From Thiotrichaceae bacterium (GTDB lineage Bacteria; Pseudomonadota; Gammaproteobacteria; Beggiatoales; Beggiatoaceae): DNA of 64,000 nt. Of this stretch, positions 27,038 to 34,751 are shown piece by piece (positions within the stretch are counted from its first letter, which is position 1; every line of letters begins with the position of its first letter). Under the pieces are notes generated by a model. It worked only from the letters and a program-made list of their open reading frames with translations. It was not told the origin of the DNA and ran no database searches. A program made the position numbers and the translations under genes. The stretch lies in the NCBI GenBank assembly GCA_011391085.1, contig JAABRD010000016.1:20339-84338 (forward strand), given 5' to 3'.

Positions 27038-28714
27038 TCATTTCTGATCCGCCATAGATACCGAGGCTTGAAGAGACGCGACTTGTTTCTGGGGTGCCAG
27101 AGGATCGGTTTGCATTTCTGCAAACTGTTCTGAAGAAGCCCGAAACCTGGCTACCATAGTGACTGTTTGATTTAGGGTCAAACTATTGTTCGTCCCTGAA
27201 TTGCCGACAGTTGTTGCCTCATAAACCCGTTGCGGGTTGGAAAAATAGGGAATTCTAGGGCACTCGACGCCCTGATCGATACATTCCTTGTCTGAAGCCA
27301 TGATGGTCCGCCAACTAGGAGAAGAGTCTTCGGTAATGTGAACATAACCATGACTGTATTCATAGGCACCAGTGATGCCACCGCCAACCCCAAAAGAGGT
27401 GGCATACTTATCGTGCGTGGCACCCATGTTATGACCCAATTCATGGGTAAACGAATAAGCAGGGGCAGAAGCACAATATCTTTCCACTACGGTGAATCCA
27501 TATTTCTCCCGGTGCGTGGAATTGGGCAATAATACCCAGCCGACGCCACAAGTGTAATTATTGCCACCTTCCACCCACAAACTAACCAAATCGGCATGAT
27601 GGCTGTCTCGCAAACTGTGGACTTCATCCACTAACCCTTGGGAGTCTTGCGTCTGATCTTTCTGATAAGTCAGTTTTTTCAAGTCCGTGAAATGAGAACC
27701 AGACTCCGTGTAGTCGACCTGTTGAGTATGCACTAACCTTAATTGTTGGTCAATGCCACTGTTCAGATAGGCGGTATTGGTTTCCTCCACGGCCAAGCAA
27801 ATTTCGGATACAATATCAAAAGACACTTTGGCAACCGCGGGGGTATAGACCACCATAACATCAATGGTGACGGGAGGTTTAACAGAATCACCGATGCGTT
27901 GAACAGGAGAATCGGTGGTGCTATTTGGAGAAGAATTACGGGACTGCGGTGGCAGTGAGGGTGACTGGGGCGGCGGTGTGGAAGAAGACTTTGATGAGGA
28001 CTGAGAAGCAGATAGGATGGTAGCGTTCGGGGGGTTACGATACCCTCCTAGAGGAAACGCGGAAGGATTGGTTTTGGCAATCAGATGTAAATCATTTTGC
28101 CAAGGCCGTATCCAATACACGCTTCCTTGTGCATTCACATTCCCAGTCACTTTATCGTCATTCACCACTAAAGTGACATCACTCAATGGTATTCCTTCAA
28201 TTTTTCCCAACCAAGTGAAGTTTTGAGGAGTTCGGTAATGAATCGCCCGATTCACCGCGGTATAAGACACTTGAGGGAATAAGTTGAGAATCATCTTTTC
28301 TGGATAAACCGCCTGAGAACAAGTCTTTTGCGCTTGACTTTGGCCGAAGGCGTGAGGGTTAAGTTTCTCATACCTAAGTCGACTCACAGTCAAGCTGGGA
28401 GGTTTATCTTCTGGAGTTGTCATTGTTTCCAAAAACAATGGGCGATTGCCTAATTCTTTCTGAAAATTGACAGGAGACTTGCCTTTTTCTGGCAAGCATG
28501 ATAGAGTGGCAGGCGGATTTTTATCCAAACGTGCCTCTTTGATTTCATTGGCCTTGATAAAAGACGCAACGGGTGAGGGGAAGGAAAGTAACGCTAACGC
28601 TAACAACATGGTAAAAAGACTGTGTTGGTAAGGATAGTTAAAACTTCCCCACGGGTTTCTAAGGGCGCCATAAGAGGCCCTAATATGAATTTGCGGAATA
28701 TTGGAGTATTTCAT
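27038..28714 (-). CDS. Secreted reprolysin-like zinc metalloprotease
   Basis: A 558-residue protein. A long N-region precedes a hydrophobic segment (LFTMLLALALLSFPSPVASF, about residues 33-53), probably a signal peptide. Residues about 55-245 resemble a propeptide (YSDVTL-like ...GIPLSDVTLVV, VNAQGSVYWIRP) ending in a Ser/Pro-rich linker. The catalytic domain (about 255-510) starts IDVMVVYTPA and carries HELGHNMGATHD at about residue 424, the metzincin zinc site with three His and the glutamate base, plus THELGHN-associated IMAS with the Met-turn. It is related to M12B/ADAM-like bacterial proteases. Secretion and self-activation are inferred. Confidence 0.85.
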   Translation of the reverse strand: MKYSNIPQIHIRASYGALRNPWGSFNYPYQHSLFTMLLALALLSFPSPVASFIKANEIKEARLDKNPPATLSCLPEKGKSPVNFQKELGNRPLFLETMTTPEDKPPSLTVSRLRYEKLNPHAFGQSQAQKTCSQAVYPEKMILNLFPQVSYTAVNRAIHYRTPQNFTWLGKIEGIPLSDVTLVVNDDKVTGNVNAQGSVYWIRPWQNDLHLIAKTNPSAFPLGGYRNPPNATILSASQSSSKSSSTPPPQSPSLPPQSRNSSPNSTTDSPVQRIGDSVKPPVTIDVMVVYTPAVAKVSFDIVSEICLAVEETNTAYLNSGIDQQLRLVHTQQVDYTESGSHFTDLKKLTYQKDQTQDSQGLVDEVHSLRDSHHADLVSLWVEGGNNYTCGVGWVLLPNSTHREKYGFTVVERYCASAPAYSFTHELGHNMGATHDKYATSFGVGGGITGAYEYSHGYVHITEDSSPSWRTIMASDKECIDQGVECPRIPYFSNPQRVYEATTVGNSGTNNSLTLNQTVTMVARFRASSEQFAEMQTDPLAPQKQVASLQASVSMADQK

Positions 28715-28939
28715 AATCTGTTAACCTCTTGAAAATTTTGGTCATGTTCTATGTTTGTAGAGATGGCCAAAATATTTAACGTGATTAATAAATTATTTAT
28801 ACAAGAATTGTTCCCACCCAGGCAAAAATACTCGATTCATTTAAATTGGTATGATTTCCCCTGGTTTAGATGTCATCAAAATGTCAGTTAGTACGCCCTT
28901 CGTGTACAAGGACAATACCATTAAGTTGAGGAAAATCTC

Positions 28940-29080
28940 GGTGGAGTGGAGGCTTTAGCCGGCCGGCCGGCTAAAGCCTCCACTCCACCGTTGGTTTCCG
29001 GCTGAAGCCTCTCCTCCAACGTTGGTTTCCGGCTAAAGCCTCCACTCCAACATCGGTTCCCGGCTAAAGCCTCTAGTCCG
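28940..29080. repeat. Family A palindromic repeat cluster
   Basis: A compact palindrome centred on GCCGGCCGGC, then three further complement arms in tandem. It fills much of the 28715-29130 gap; the remainder is AT-rich with no visible gene. Confidence 0.8.
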
Positions 29081-29130
29081 GAACACATTTTCCATTATTC
29101 ATTATTCACTATTCATTGAAAGAAAAAATT

Positions 29131-29859
29131 ATGCGTCCAAGTGGTCGATTACCTAATGAACTTCGTCACATCAATTTCACTCGTCATTATACCAAGTATG
29201 CCGAAGGGTCAGTGTTGACGGAATTTGGGCAGACGAAAATTCTTTGCACTGCTACAGTGGAAGAACGTTTGCCACGGTTTTTAAAAGAGAAGCAAGGTAG
29301 CAGTGGGTGGGTGACAGCCGAATATGGGATGTTGCCGCGTTCGACGCAAAGTCGAATGCAACGGGAAGCCAGTACCGGTAAACAAGGTGGCAGGACGTTG
29401 GAAATTCAACGGTTGATTGGGCGGGCGTTGCGGGCGGTGATGGATTTGCAAGCGTTGGGCGAACGGACGATTACCCTAGATTGTGATGTCCTTCAAGCCG
29501 ATGGCGGGACCCGTACTGCGGCAATCACAGGCGGTTATATTGCCTTGGTGGACGCCGTTCAGCATTTGTTGAAACGGAAGTTGATTAAAACCAATCCAAT
29601 TCATGGCACGGTGGCCGCGGTGTCGGTAGGAATTTATAAGGGAGTACCGGTGTTAGATTTGGATTATCAAGAAGATTCGGAAGCGGAGACGGATATGAAT
29701 GTCGTGATGAATGAAGCTGGCGCCTTTGTCGAAATTCAAGGCACCGCCGAAGGTCATGCGTTTCGTTCCGAAGAGTTGCAAACGATGTTAGCGTTGGCAA
29801 CGGAAGGAATTGGACAGTTGATTGAGAAGCAGAGGATGGTATTAAATGGGAAGGGGTAG
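29131..29859 (+). CDS. rph: Ribonuclease PH
   Basis: A 242-residue phosphorolytic 3'-5' exoribonuclease that trims tRNA 3' ends. The start MRPSGR, the [20 protein letters not shown] strand, the [14 protein letters not shown] segment, [20 protein letters not shown] (with phosphate-site arginines) and [23 protein letters not shown] are all present and intact. The ATG at 29131 is chosen over the TTG at 29116 because homologs begin MRPSGR. No clear Shine-Dalgarno; the upstream region is a run of ATTATTCATT-type repeats. Single gene between repeats. Confidence 0.97.
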   Translation: MRPSGRLPNELRHINFTRHYTKYAEGSVLTEFGQTKILCTATVEERLPRFLKEKQGSSGWVTAEYGMLPRSTQSRMQREASTGKQGGRTLEIQRLIGRALRAVMDLQALGERTITLDCDVLQADGGTRTAAITGGYIALVDAVQHLLKRKLIKTNPIHGTVAAVSVGIYKGVPVLDLDYQEDSEAETDMNVVMNEAGAFVEIQGTAEGHAFRSEELQTMLALATEGIGQLIEKQRMVLNGKG

Positions 29860-29894
29860 TGTGTGGATGTGATTGACTACCCCTGTTAAAGTGA

Positions 29895-30053
29895 TATAGT
29901 GATATTTATATAATATTGTACCTCTTCTCAGGAACGCAATAAGAATGATTGCGCGTTGCTACGCTTCGCACAGCGCAATAATTCTTATTGCGTTCCAGAG
30001 GAAATGGTACGGTTTTCGCCGGGGCGCAATAAGAATGTATGAATATCACTATA
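29895..30053. repeat. MITE-like element, family C
   Basis: The ends TATAGTGATATT and AATATCACTATA enclose a core with GCAATAAGAATG / CAATAATTCTTATTGCG inverted arms. Same family and core as 45729-45881. Confidence 0.75.
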
Positions 30054-30071
30054 ACCCCCCTCCGTCGTCAA

Positions 30072-31112
30072 TCAATTCAGATGCGCTTCCAACTCCGACA
30101 ACGAGTTGACCAAAGCGGCCTCTTCCAATAATTTAGACAATTTGTCTGGGTCCCGGAGGTGGTCAATCTTCTTGAGTAACAACTTGGGCACTCGCTTAAA
30201 ACGAGCTTGCAAGACCTTGACTAGGGCATCTCGAAACGGGGTTAACACTTTCTGGATGCCTTGTTGCATTCCTTGCTGGATTCCTTGCTGGATTCCTTGC
30301 TGGATTCCCTTTTCCATCGCCATTTGTTCAATGCTACTGACATATCGCATTTTCTTTTTCTCCTCATGTTTGAATACAAACTGGTTAAACTGCTGAGTTA
30401 AGGGCTTGGGTAACACGAATACCCAATCCAAAAACCGAAATAACTCCAGAATCTCTTTCCGACTGTACTGGGCTTGATATAACTCCTTGTACAACGCCTT
30501 TTTCCAGGTGAACCGTTGTTGCGAGTCAGTCCGCGTTTCTAACCCCTTTAAATGCACCCGAACTACATACGCAAAGGGATTCTTGGAACGTTCTAACTCG
30601 GCCCATTTCACGGGATCCCAATAGTCTAGCAGTTTCACAATGGGAAACTCAAATGAGACTTTGCAACCAAAGTTTTCATACGAGTAACTCTGAGGCCGCC
30701 ACTCTGGGTTGTCATCTCCTAAAATAGCTAGACTCATCACACAGGCGCCATAGCGGTCATATAACCGATAATGGTAAATAAACATGCGTTCATCAAACGT
30801 GGCCTCGGCCTGACTTTGCAGTTCCAGATGAATATACAACATGGTGCGGTGGCCGTTGCGCAGAGACACTTCGGCGAGTTTATCTACCCGCCGTTGTTTG
30901 GTGACCGCTTCGCGGACGATTTTGGAGAGTTCTTTATTCAAGAATTTCACGCCTTTACTCCAGTCGATTTGGGCATACAGTTCGGGCTGAAACATCTCGA
31001 TAAATTCGGGAAAGTAATGTTCCAGAATGTCTTTCCAGGGACTGTCAAATTCGAGGGTTTGAGGTTTTGGGGTCGTTTTGGGTTTGGGGGTTATCTTAGG
31101 GGGTTGTAGCAT
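30072..31112 (-). CDS. Rpn/PD-(D/E)XK nuclease-like protein
   Basis: A 346-residue protein of the Rpn (transposase_31-like) group. The core lies at about residues 30-140: FDSPWKDILEHYFPEFIEMF, RVDKLAEVSL (first acidic residue) and MLYIHLELQSQ (ExQ of the PD-(D/E)XK site), then FDERMFIYHYRLYDRY. Family members promote recombination or are remnants of selfish elements; function here is unknown. A tract of GIQQ tetrapeptides (about residues 264-284) lies before the C-terminal helices and is encoded by an imperfect 12-base tandem repeat, a site of possible length variation. Upstream proline-rich PKxTPKP linker. Confidence 0.82.
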   Translation of the reverse strand: MLQPPKITPKPKTTPKPQTLEFDSPWKDILEHYFPEFIEMFQPELYAQIDWSKGVKFLNKELSKIVREAVTKQRRVDKLAEVSLRNGHRTMLYIHLELQSQAEATFDERMFIYHYRLYDRYGACVMSLAILGDDNPEWRPQSYSYENFGCKVSFEFPIVKLLDYWDPVKWAELERSKNPFAYVVRVHLKGLETRTDSQQRFTWKKALYKELYQAQYSRKEILELFRFLDWVFVLPKPLTQQFNQFVFKHEEKKKMRYVSSIEQMAMEKGIQQGIQQGIQQGMQQGIQKVLTPFRDALVKVLQARFKRVPKLLLKKIDHLRDPDKLSKLLEEAALVNSLSELEAHLN

Positions 31113-31161
31113 ATATTGTCATATTAGTTAAGCCTGCTGGGTATGGATTAATGAATCGTTG

Positions 31162-31340
31162 TCTGAACCAGAATTTGGGTAGTGATGCAATGTGGGTTCA
31201 CTGTCTGAACTCTGATTAGTCAAGCCTCCTTTCATAGCCCTCATTTAATCATTTCAATCAGAGTTCAAGACCGAAGAGAAACCGCATGATATTTCACCCA
31301 GATTGCATCACTACCAGAATTTGCAGAATTTTAGAATTGG
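31162..31340. repeat. Family B element nested in a family H repeat
   Basis: GTCTGAACCAGAATTT and AGAATTTGCAGAATTTTAG, the two parts of a repeat seen whole at 55698-55791, are separated by a family B element at 31179-31314 whose inner part is shortened. Confidence 0.65.
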
Positions 31341-31392
31341 AAGACATGGAGAAGTCAAGTTATTCTGATGAATTTATTCCAAAAAAAGCCCC

Positions 31393-31588
31393 GTTGGACT
31401 AGAGGCTTCAGCCGGTGGGGGTTGCCCGGGTTTTTGGTAACGTGCCGCAGCCCACCGGCTAAAGCCTCTAGTCCACCGTTGCGTTTAGTCCACCAATGCC
31501 CCGTTGGACTAGAGGCTTCAGCCGGTGGGGGTTGCCCGGGTTTTTGGTGACGTGCCGCGGCCCACCGGCTGAAGCCTCTAGTCCACCG
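31393..31588. repeat. Two tandem family A palindromes
   Basis: Two nearly identical units of about 90 bases (CCCCGTTGGACTAGAGGC to CTCTAGTCCACC) in direct order. Confidence 0.8.
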
Positions 31589-31593
31589 TTGAC

Positions 31594-31636
31594 AAAAAAA
31601 ACTCCGCCAAGTTCTATACAACTCGCGGAGTTTTTT
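31594..31636. terminator. Bidirectional terminator after dsrE2
   Basis: AAAAAACTCCGC and GCGGAGTTTTTT arms around a loop of about 19 bases, with A- and T-runs on both flanks. It lies 13 bases beyond the stop of the minus-strand gene 31650-32114. Confidence 0.7.
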
Positions 31637-31649
31637 AAGTTAAGGAAGG

Positions 31650-32114
31650 TTAAATATACAAACAAATATCCGATTCGCCGGCAAATTCAAAGAACGTTGC
31701 GGCACCGCCAAATTCAATCCCGTCAATGAAATCTTTGGGATCAAATTCAAATAAGTCCACCGTCATTTGACAGGCAACCAATTTGACATCCGCTTCCTTA
31801 CACAGGCTACGGAGTTCTTCAATACTGGCCACGCCTTTTTTCTTCATCTTCGCCTTCATCATGCTGGACATGACGGCTTGCATTCCCGGCAAGGCTTGCA
31901 CCAGAACCGGGACAGGCATCGGCATCGGCATGGCAGGATTGCCTAACGGACTCACTTGTAAGTTGAGGTTCTTACGCAACAACTGGAGTCCATAGAAGGT
32001 AAAAAAGATTTGCGTGTCGTAACCTAACGCAGCGGCTGTGGAAGCCAAAATGAAAGGGGGGTAAGCCCAATCTAGGGTGCCTTTGGTGGCAATAATCGCA
32101 AGTTTTTTTGACAT
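31650..32114 (-). CDS. DsrE2-like sulfur-carrier protein
   Basis: A 154-residue DsrE/F-fold protein: LAIIATKGTLDWAYPPFILASTAAALG at the start, FFTFYGLQLLRK, a Met/Pro-rich loop and KLVACQMTVDLFEFD with the conserved cysteine (about residue 119) that could carry a persulfide. Membrane-anchored or soluble DsrE2 proteins accompany TusA and a rhodanese in sulfur oxidisers and move sulfane sulfur in the cytoplasm. The tusA gene lies 36 bases upstream on the same strand, so they form an operon; no rhodanese gene is present here. A terminator follows. Confidence 0.85.
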   Translation of the reverse strand: MSKKLAIIATKGTLDWAYPPFILASTAAALGYDTQIFFTFYGLQLLRKNLNLQVSPLGNPAMPMPMPVPVLVQALPGMQAVMSSMMKAKMKKKGVASIEELRSLCKEADVKLVACQMTVDLFEFDPKDFIDGIEFGGAATFFEFAGESDICLYI

Positions 32115-32150
32115 AGCGATGGTTTCTCCTCTTGTGATGAATGTCAGTCG

Positions 32151-32381
32151 TTATTTTTTCTTGATCAGGTAGTAAAATTTACCACCTTCTTCTTTGGAAT
32201 CCATCAATTCGTTGCCAGTTTGTTTAGCAAACGCATCAAAGTCCTTCACCGAACCAGGGTCGGTGGCAATGATACGCAACACTTGACCTGGTTGCATATC
32301 ATTGAGTGCTTTTTTCGCCCGCAAAATGGGCAGTGGGCAGTTTAGACCGCTGGCATCGAGTTCTTTATCGTGTTGGGCCAT
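32151..32381 (-). CDS. tusA: TusA-family sulfur-carrier protein
   Basis: A 76-residue protein with the TusA signature LDASGLNCPLPILRAKKAL, where Cys15 carries the persulfide, followed by GQVLRIIATDPGSVKDFDAFAKQTGNEL and a final beta strand. The full family length is present. TusA accepts sulfur from a cysteine desulfurase or rhodanese and hands it to partners such as DsrE2; in sulfur oxidisers the pair feeds reverse dissimilatory or Hdr-type sulfur oxidation. It is first of a two-gene operon with the DsrE2-like gene. Confidence 0.93.
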   Translation of the reverse strand: MAQHDKELDASGLNCPLPILRAKKALNDMQPGQVLRIIATDPGSVKDFDAFAKQTGNELMDSKEEGGKFYYLIKKK

Positions 32382-32419
32382 ATTAGATTCTCCAATTAAG
32401 TGATGATACTAGGGTTAAT

Positions 32420-32557
32420 AGGACTTACGCAACGCCCAATCCTTACCCCTCCCCAACCCTCCCCGTACACGGGGAGGGAGTGACTTCCCCCCGCGTGCGG
32501 GGGGCTGGGGGGTACAAATCAGAAGGAATGCTACTATACATAACTTATTGCGTAGGC
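32420..32557. repeat. Repeat with AGGACTTACGCAA ends and GTACACGGGG core
   Basis: The left end AGGACTTACGCAA pairs imperfectly with TTGCGTAGGCCC; the core has CCTCCCCGTACACGGGGAGG and CCCCCCGCGTGCGGGGGG palindromes. It also contains a family C-like GAAGGAATGCTACTATA stretch. It occupies the gap between tusA and cysG. Confidence 0.65.
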
Positions 32558-32698
32558 CCCGATAAAAAAAGATTGTCTGAGTCAATACAAAATATCAGGC
32601 AATTTTGTGACTTTAGTAATTCAAGTTATTCTTATATACTACTGTGAGTCAAAAAGCAAGTCTCAAAAATTCATTTCATTTCTCACCGCACGATTATT

Positions 32699-34099
32699 AT
32701 GAACTTTCTACCCATCTTTTTAAATATTCAGCAACAACCCTGTCTTGTCGTAGGCGGCGGGGCAACGGCCACTCGTAAAGTGGATTTATTGTTACAGGCC
32801 CATGCCAAAGTTAAAGTTGTCGCACCGACTTTGACGGATTCATTGAGTGATTTGGTGAAACAAGGACGTATTAGCCATCACCCTGCAAAATTTACGGTGA
32901 CTGATTTGCAAGATTGTCGTTTAGTCATTGCTGCCACTAATGATAAAACAGTCAATCAACAGGTGTCTAGTCTGGCCCATCAACAAGGTATTCCCGTCAA
33001 TGTGGTGGACCATCCTGAATTATGCAGTTTTATCATGCCTTCCATCATTGACCGTGACCCCGTTCAAATCGCGGTTTCTACCGGCGGCGCCTCGCCCGTG
33101 TTAGCACGACTGCTACGCGCCCGTTTAGAGACGTTGATACCAGCCACGTATGGACGGTTGGCCGAATTTGTGGCGAGTTTTCGCGAACAAGTCAAACAAC
33201 GCCTACCTTTTAAGGAACGTCGGCATTTTTGGGAAACGGTGTTGCAAGGCCCCATTGCAGAAATGTTATTGTCAGGTCACACCCAAGAAGCCACACAAGC
33301 GTTAGAGGCACTATTGGAGAAAAAGACGACCACTTCCCAGCAACTGGGTGAAGTCTATCTAGTTGGCGCAGGCCCTGGCGACCCGGATTTATTAACTTTT
33401 CGGGCATTGCGACTCATGCAACAAGCTGATGTGGTCTTATATGACCGTTTAGTGGCGCCTGAAGTGTTAAATTTAGCCCGCCGTGATGCAGAACGCATTT
33501 ATGTAGGGAAAGAACCCACCCATCATCCCGTCCCTCAAGAAGAAATCAACCAACTCCTCATTCGGTTAGCCAAAGCTGGCAAACGAGTGTTGCGTTTAAA
33601 AGGTGGCGACCCCTTTATGTTTGGACGCGGTGGGGAAGAAATTGAAACCTTGATGGAGGAGGGTATCCCATTCCAAATTGTCCCCGGCATCACCGCCGCC
33701 ACTGCCGCTTCCGCCTACGCTGGTATTCCTCTTACTCACCGCGACTATGCGCAAGCCTGTGTCTTCGTCACGGCCCATCTGAAAGACAGTCAGATGACGT
33801 TAAATTGGAATTTGCTGACGCAACCACATCAAACTGTCGTGGTATACATGGGTCTCCGGGCGTTACCTTCGCTGACGCAAGAACTGATTCAACATGGAAT
33901 GTCACCCGATAAACCTGCGGCCCTTATTCAGAAAGCCACCACTTCGGACCAACGTGTGTTAGTGGGAACGTTAGCAACGTTACCACGTCTCGTGGAGGAG
34001 GCGAACATCAACATGTATAGTATTATTATCATTGGCGAAGTGGTGACGTTGCATGAAAAACTGGCTTGGTTTACACCGGATAGTGGTTTTAGTGGATAG
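32699..34099 (+). CDS. cysG: Siroheme synthase (multifunctional CysG)
   Basis: A 466-residue fusion that makes siroheme from uroporphyrinogen III for sulfite and nitrite reductases. The N-terminal dehydrogenase/ferrochelatase part has the NAD loop LVVGGGATATRKVDLLL and CSFIMPSIIDRDPVQIAVSTGG; a dimerisation helix follows (about 150-210); the C-terminal methyltransferase (about 217-460) starts VYLVGAGPGDPDLLTFRALR and holds RLKGGDPFMFGRGGEE, PGITAATAASAYAGIPLTHRD and VVVYMGL. All motifs are intact. Divergent from the tusA pair; siroheme supply suits a sulfur-metabolising cell. Confidence 0.96.
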   Translation: MNFLPIFLNIQQQPCLVVGGGATATRKVDLLLQAHAKVKVVAPTLTDSLSDLVKQGRISHHPAKFTVTDLQDCRLVIAATNDKTVNQQVSSLAHQQGIPVNVVDHPELCSFIMPSIIDRDPVQIAVSTGGASPVLARLLRARLETLIPATYGRLAEFVASFREQVKQRLPFKERRHFWETVLQGPIAEMLLSGHTQEATQALEALLEKKTTTSQQLGEVYLVGAGPGDPDLLTFRALRLMQQADVVLYDRLVAPEVLNLARRDAERIYVGKEPTHHPVPQEEINQLLIRLAKAGKRVLRLKGGDPFMFGRGGEEIETLMEEGIPFQIVPGITAATAASAYAGIPLTHRDYAQACVFVTAHLKDSQMTLNWNLLTQPHQTVVVYMGLRALPSLTQELIQHGMSPDKPAALIQKATTSDQRVLVGTLATLPRLVEEANINMYSIIIIGEVVTLHEKLAWFTPDSGFSG

Positions 34100-34123
34100 T
34101 GGATAATGGAGAGTGGAGAGTGG

Positions 34124-34299
34124 GGTAGTGTTGTATAAGTAATGGTATAGCGATTTTGGAGTACGGAATTTATTCCGTTGGAGTACGGAATTTATTCCGT
34201 ACTCCAAAACCCACAACCATTACCTTTGCAACACTACCTATGGAAACGGAATAAATTCCGTACTCCAAAACCCACAACCATTACCTTTGCAACACTACC
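34124..34299. repeat. Family D repeat (GGAATAAATTCCGTACTCC), first copy
   Basis: The ends GGTAGTGTTGTATAAGTAATGG and CCATTACCTTTGCAACACTACC (each a near complement) enclose CGGAATTTATTCCG / CGGAATAAATTCCG arms; the right half occurs twice in tandem. Related to 34447-34604 and 43059-43319. Confidence 0.75.
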
Positions 34300-34446
34300 G
34301 ATAGTGGATAGGTAAGAAACTGAGTTTCTTGGAGTGCCGTTGCGTAAGGTGAATTTAACAATCGAATCAACAGGAAAACACTTATGAATTTTTTTTATTC
34401 CCCATTGACATTCTTGAGAATGTCAGCCACAGTTTTTGCAAGCAAG
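34142..34446. repeat. 305-bp direct duplication, copy 1 (with decoy 5' gene end)
   Basis: Matches 34447-34751. It includes the family D repeat, a leader and the first codons of the giant gene. The copied ATG (34384) lacks one A after it and reads MNFFYSPLTFLRMSATVFASKMV and then stop, so this copy is only a truncated out-of-frame start. Confidence 0.8.
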
Positions 34447-34751
34447 ATGGTATAGCGATTTTGGAGTACGGAATTTATTCCGTTGGAGTACGGAATTTAT
34501 TCCGTACTCCAAAACCCACAACCATTACCTTTGCAACACTACCTATGGAAACGGAATAAATTCCGTACTCCAAAACCCACAACCATTACCTTTGCAACAC
34601 TACCGATAGTGGATAGGTAAGAAACTGAGTTTCTTGGAGTGCCGTTGCGTAAGGTGAATTTAACAATCGAATCAACAGGAAAACACTTATGAAATTTTTT
34701 TTATTCCCCATTGACATTCTTGAGAATGTCAGCCACAGTTTTTGCAAGCAA
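34447..34751. repeat. 305-bp direct duplication, copy 2 (functional 5' gene end)
   Basis: Second copy, differing by one inserted A after the ATG at 34689 and by leading into a longer GCAA run. It holds the family D repeat at 34447-34604. Confidence 0.8.

Noticed and set aside
31368-31729. Short open frames over family A repeats (both strands)
   Set aside because: They translate palindromic repeat arms (WTRGFSRWG / LEASAGG patterns) and lack ribosome-binding sites.
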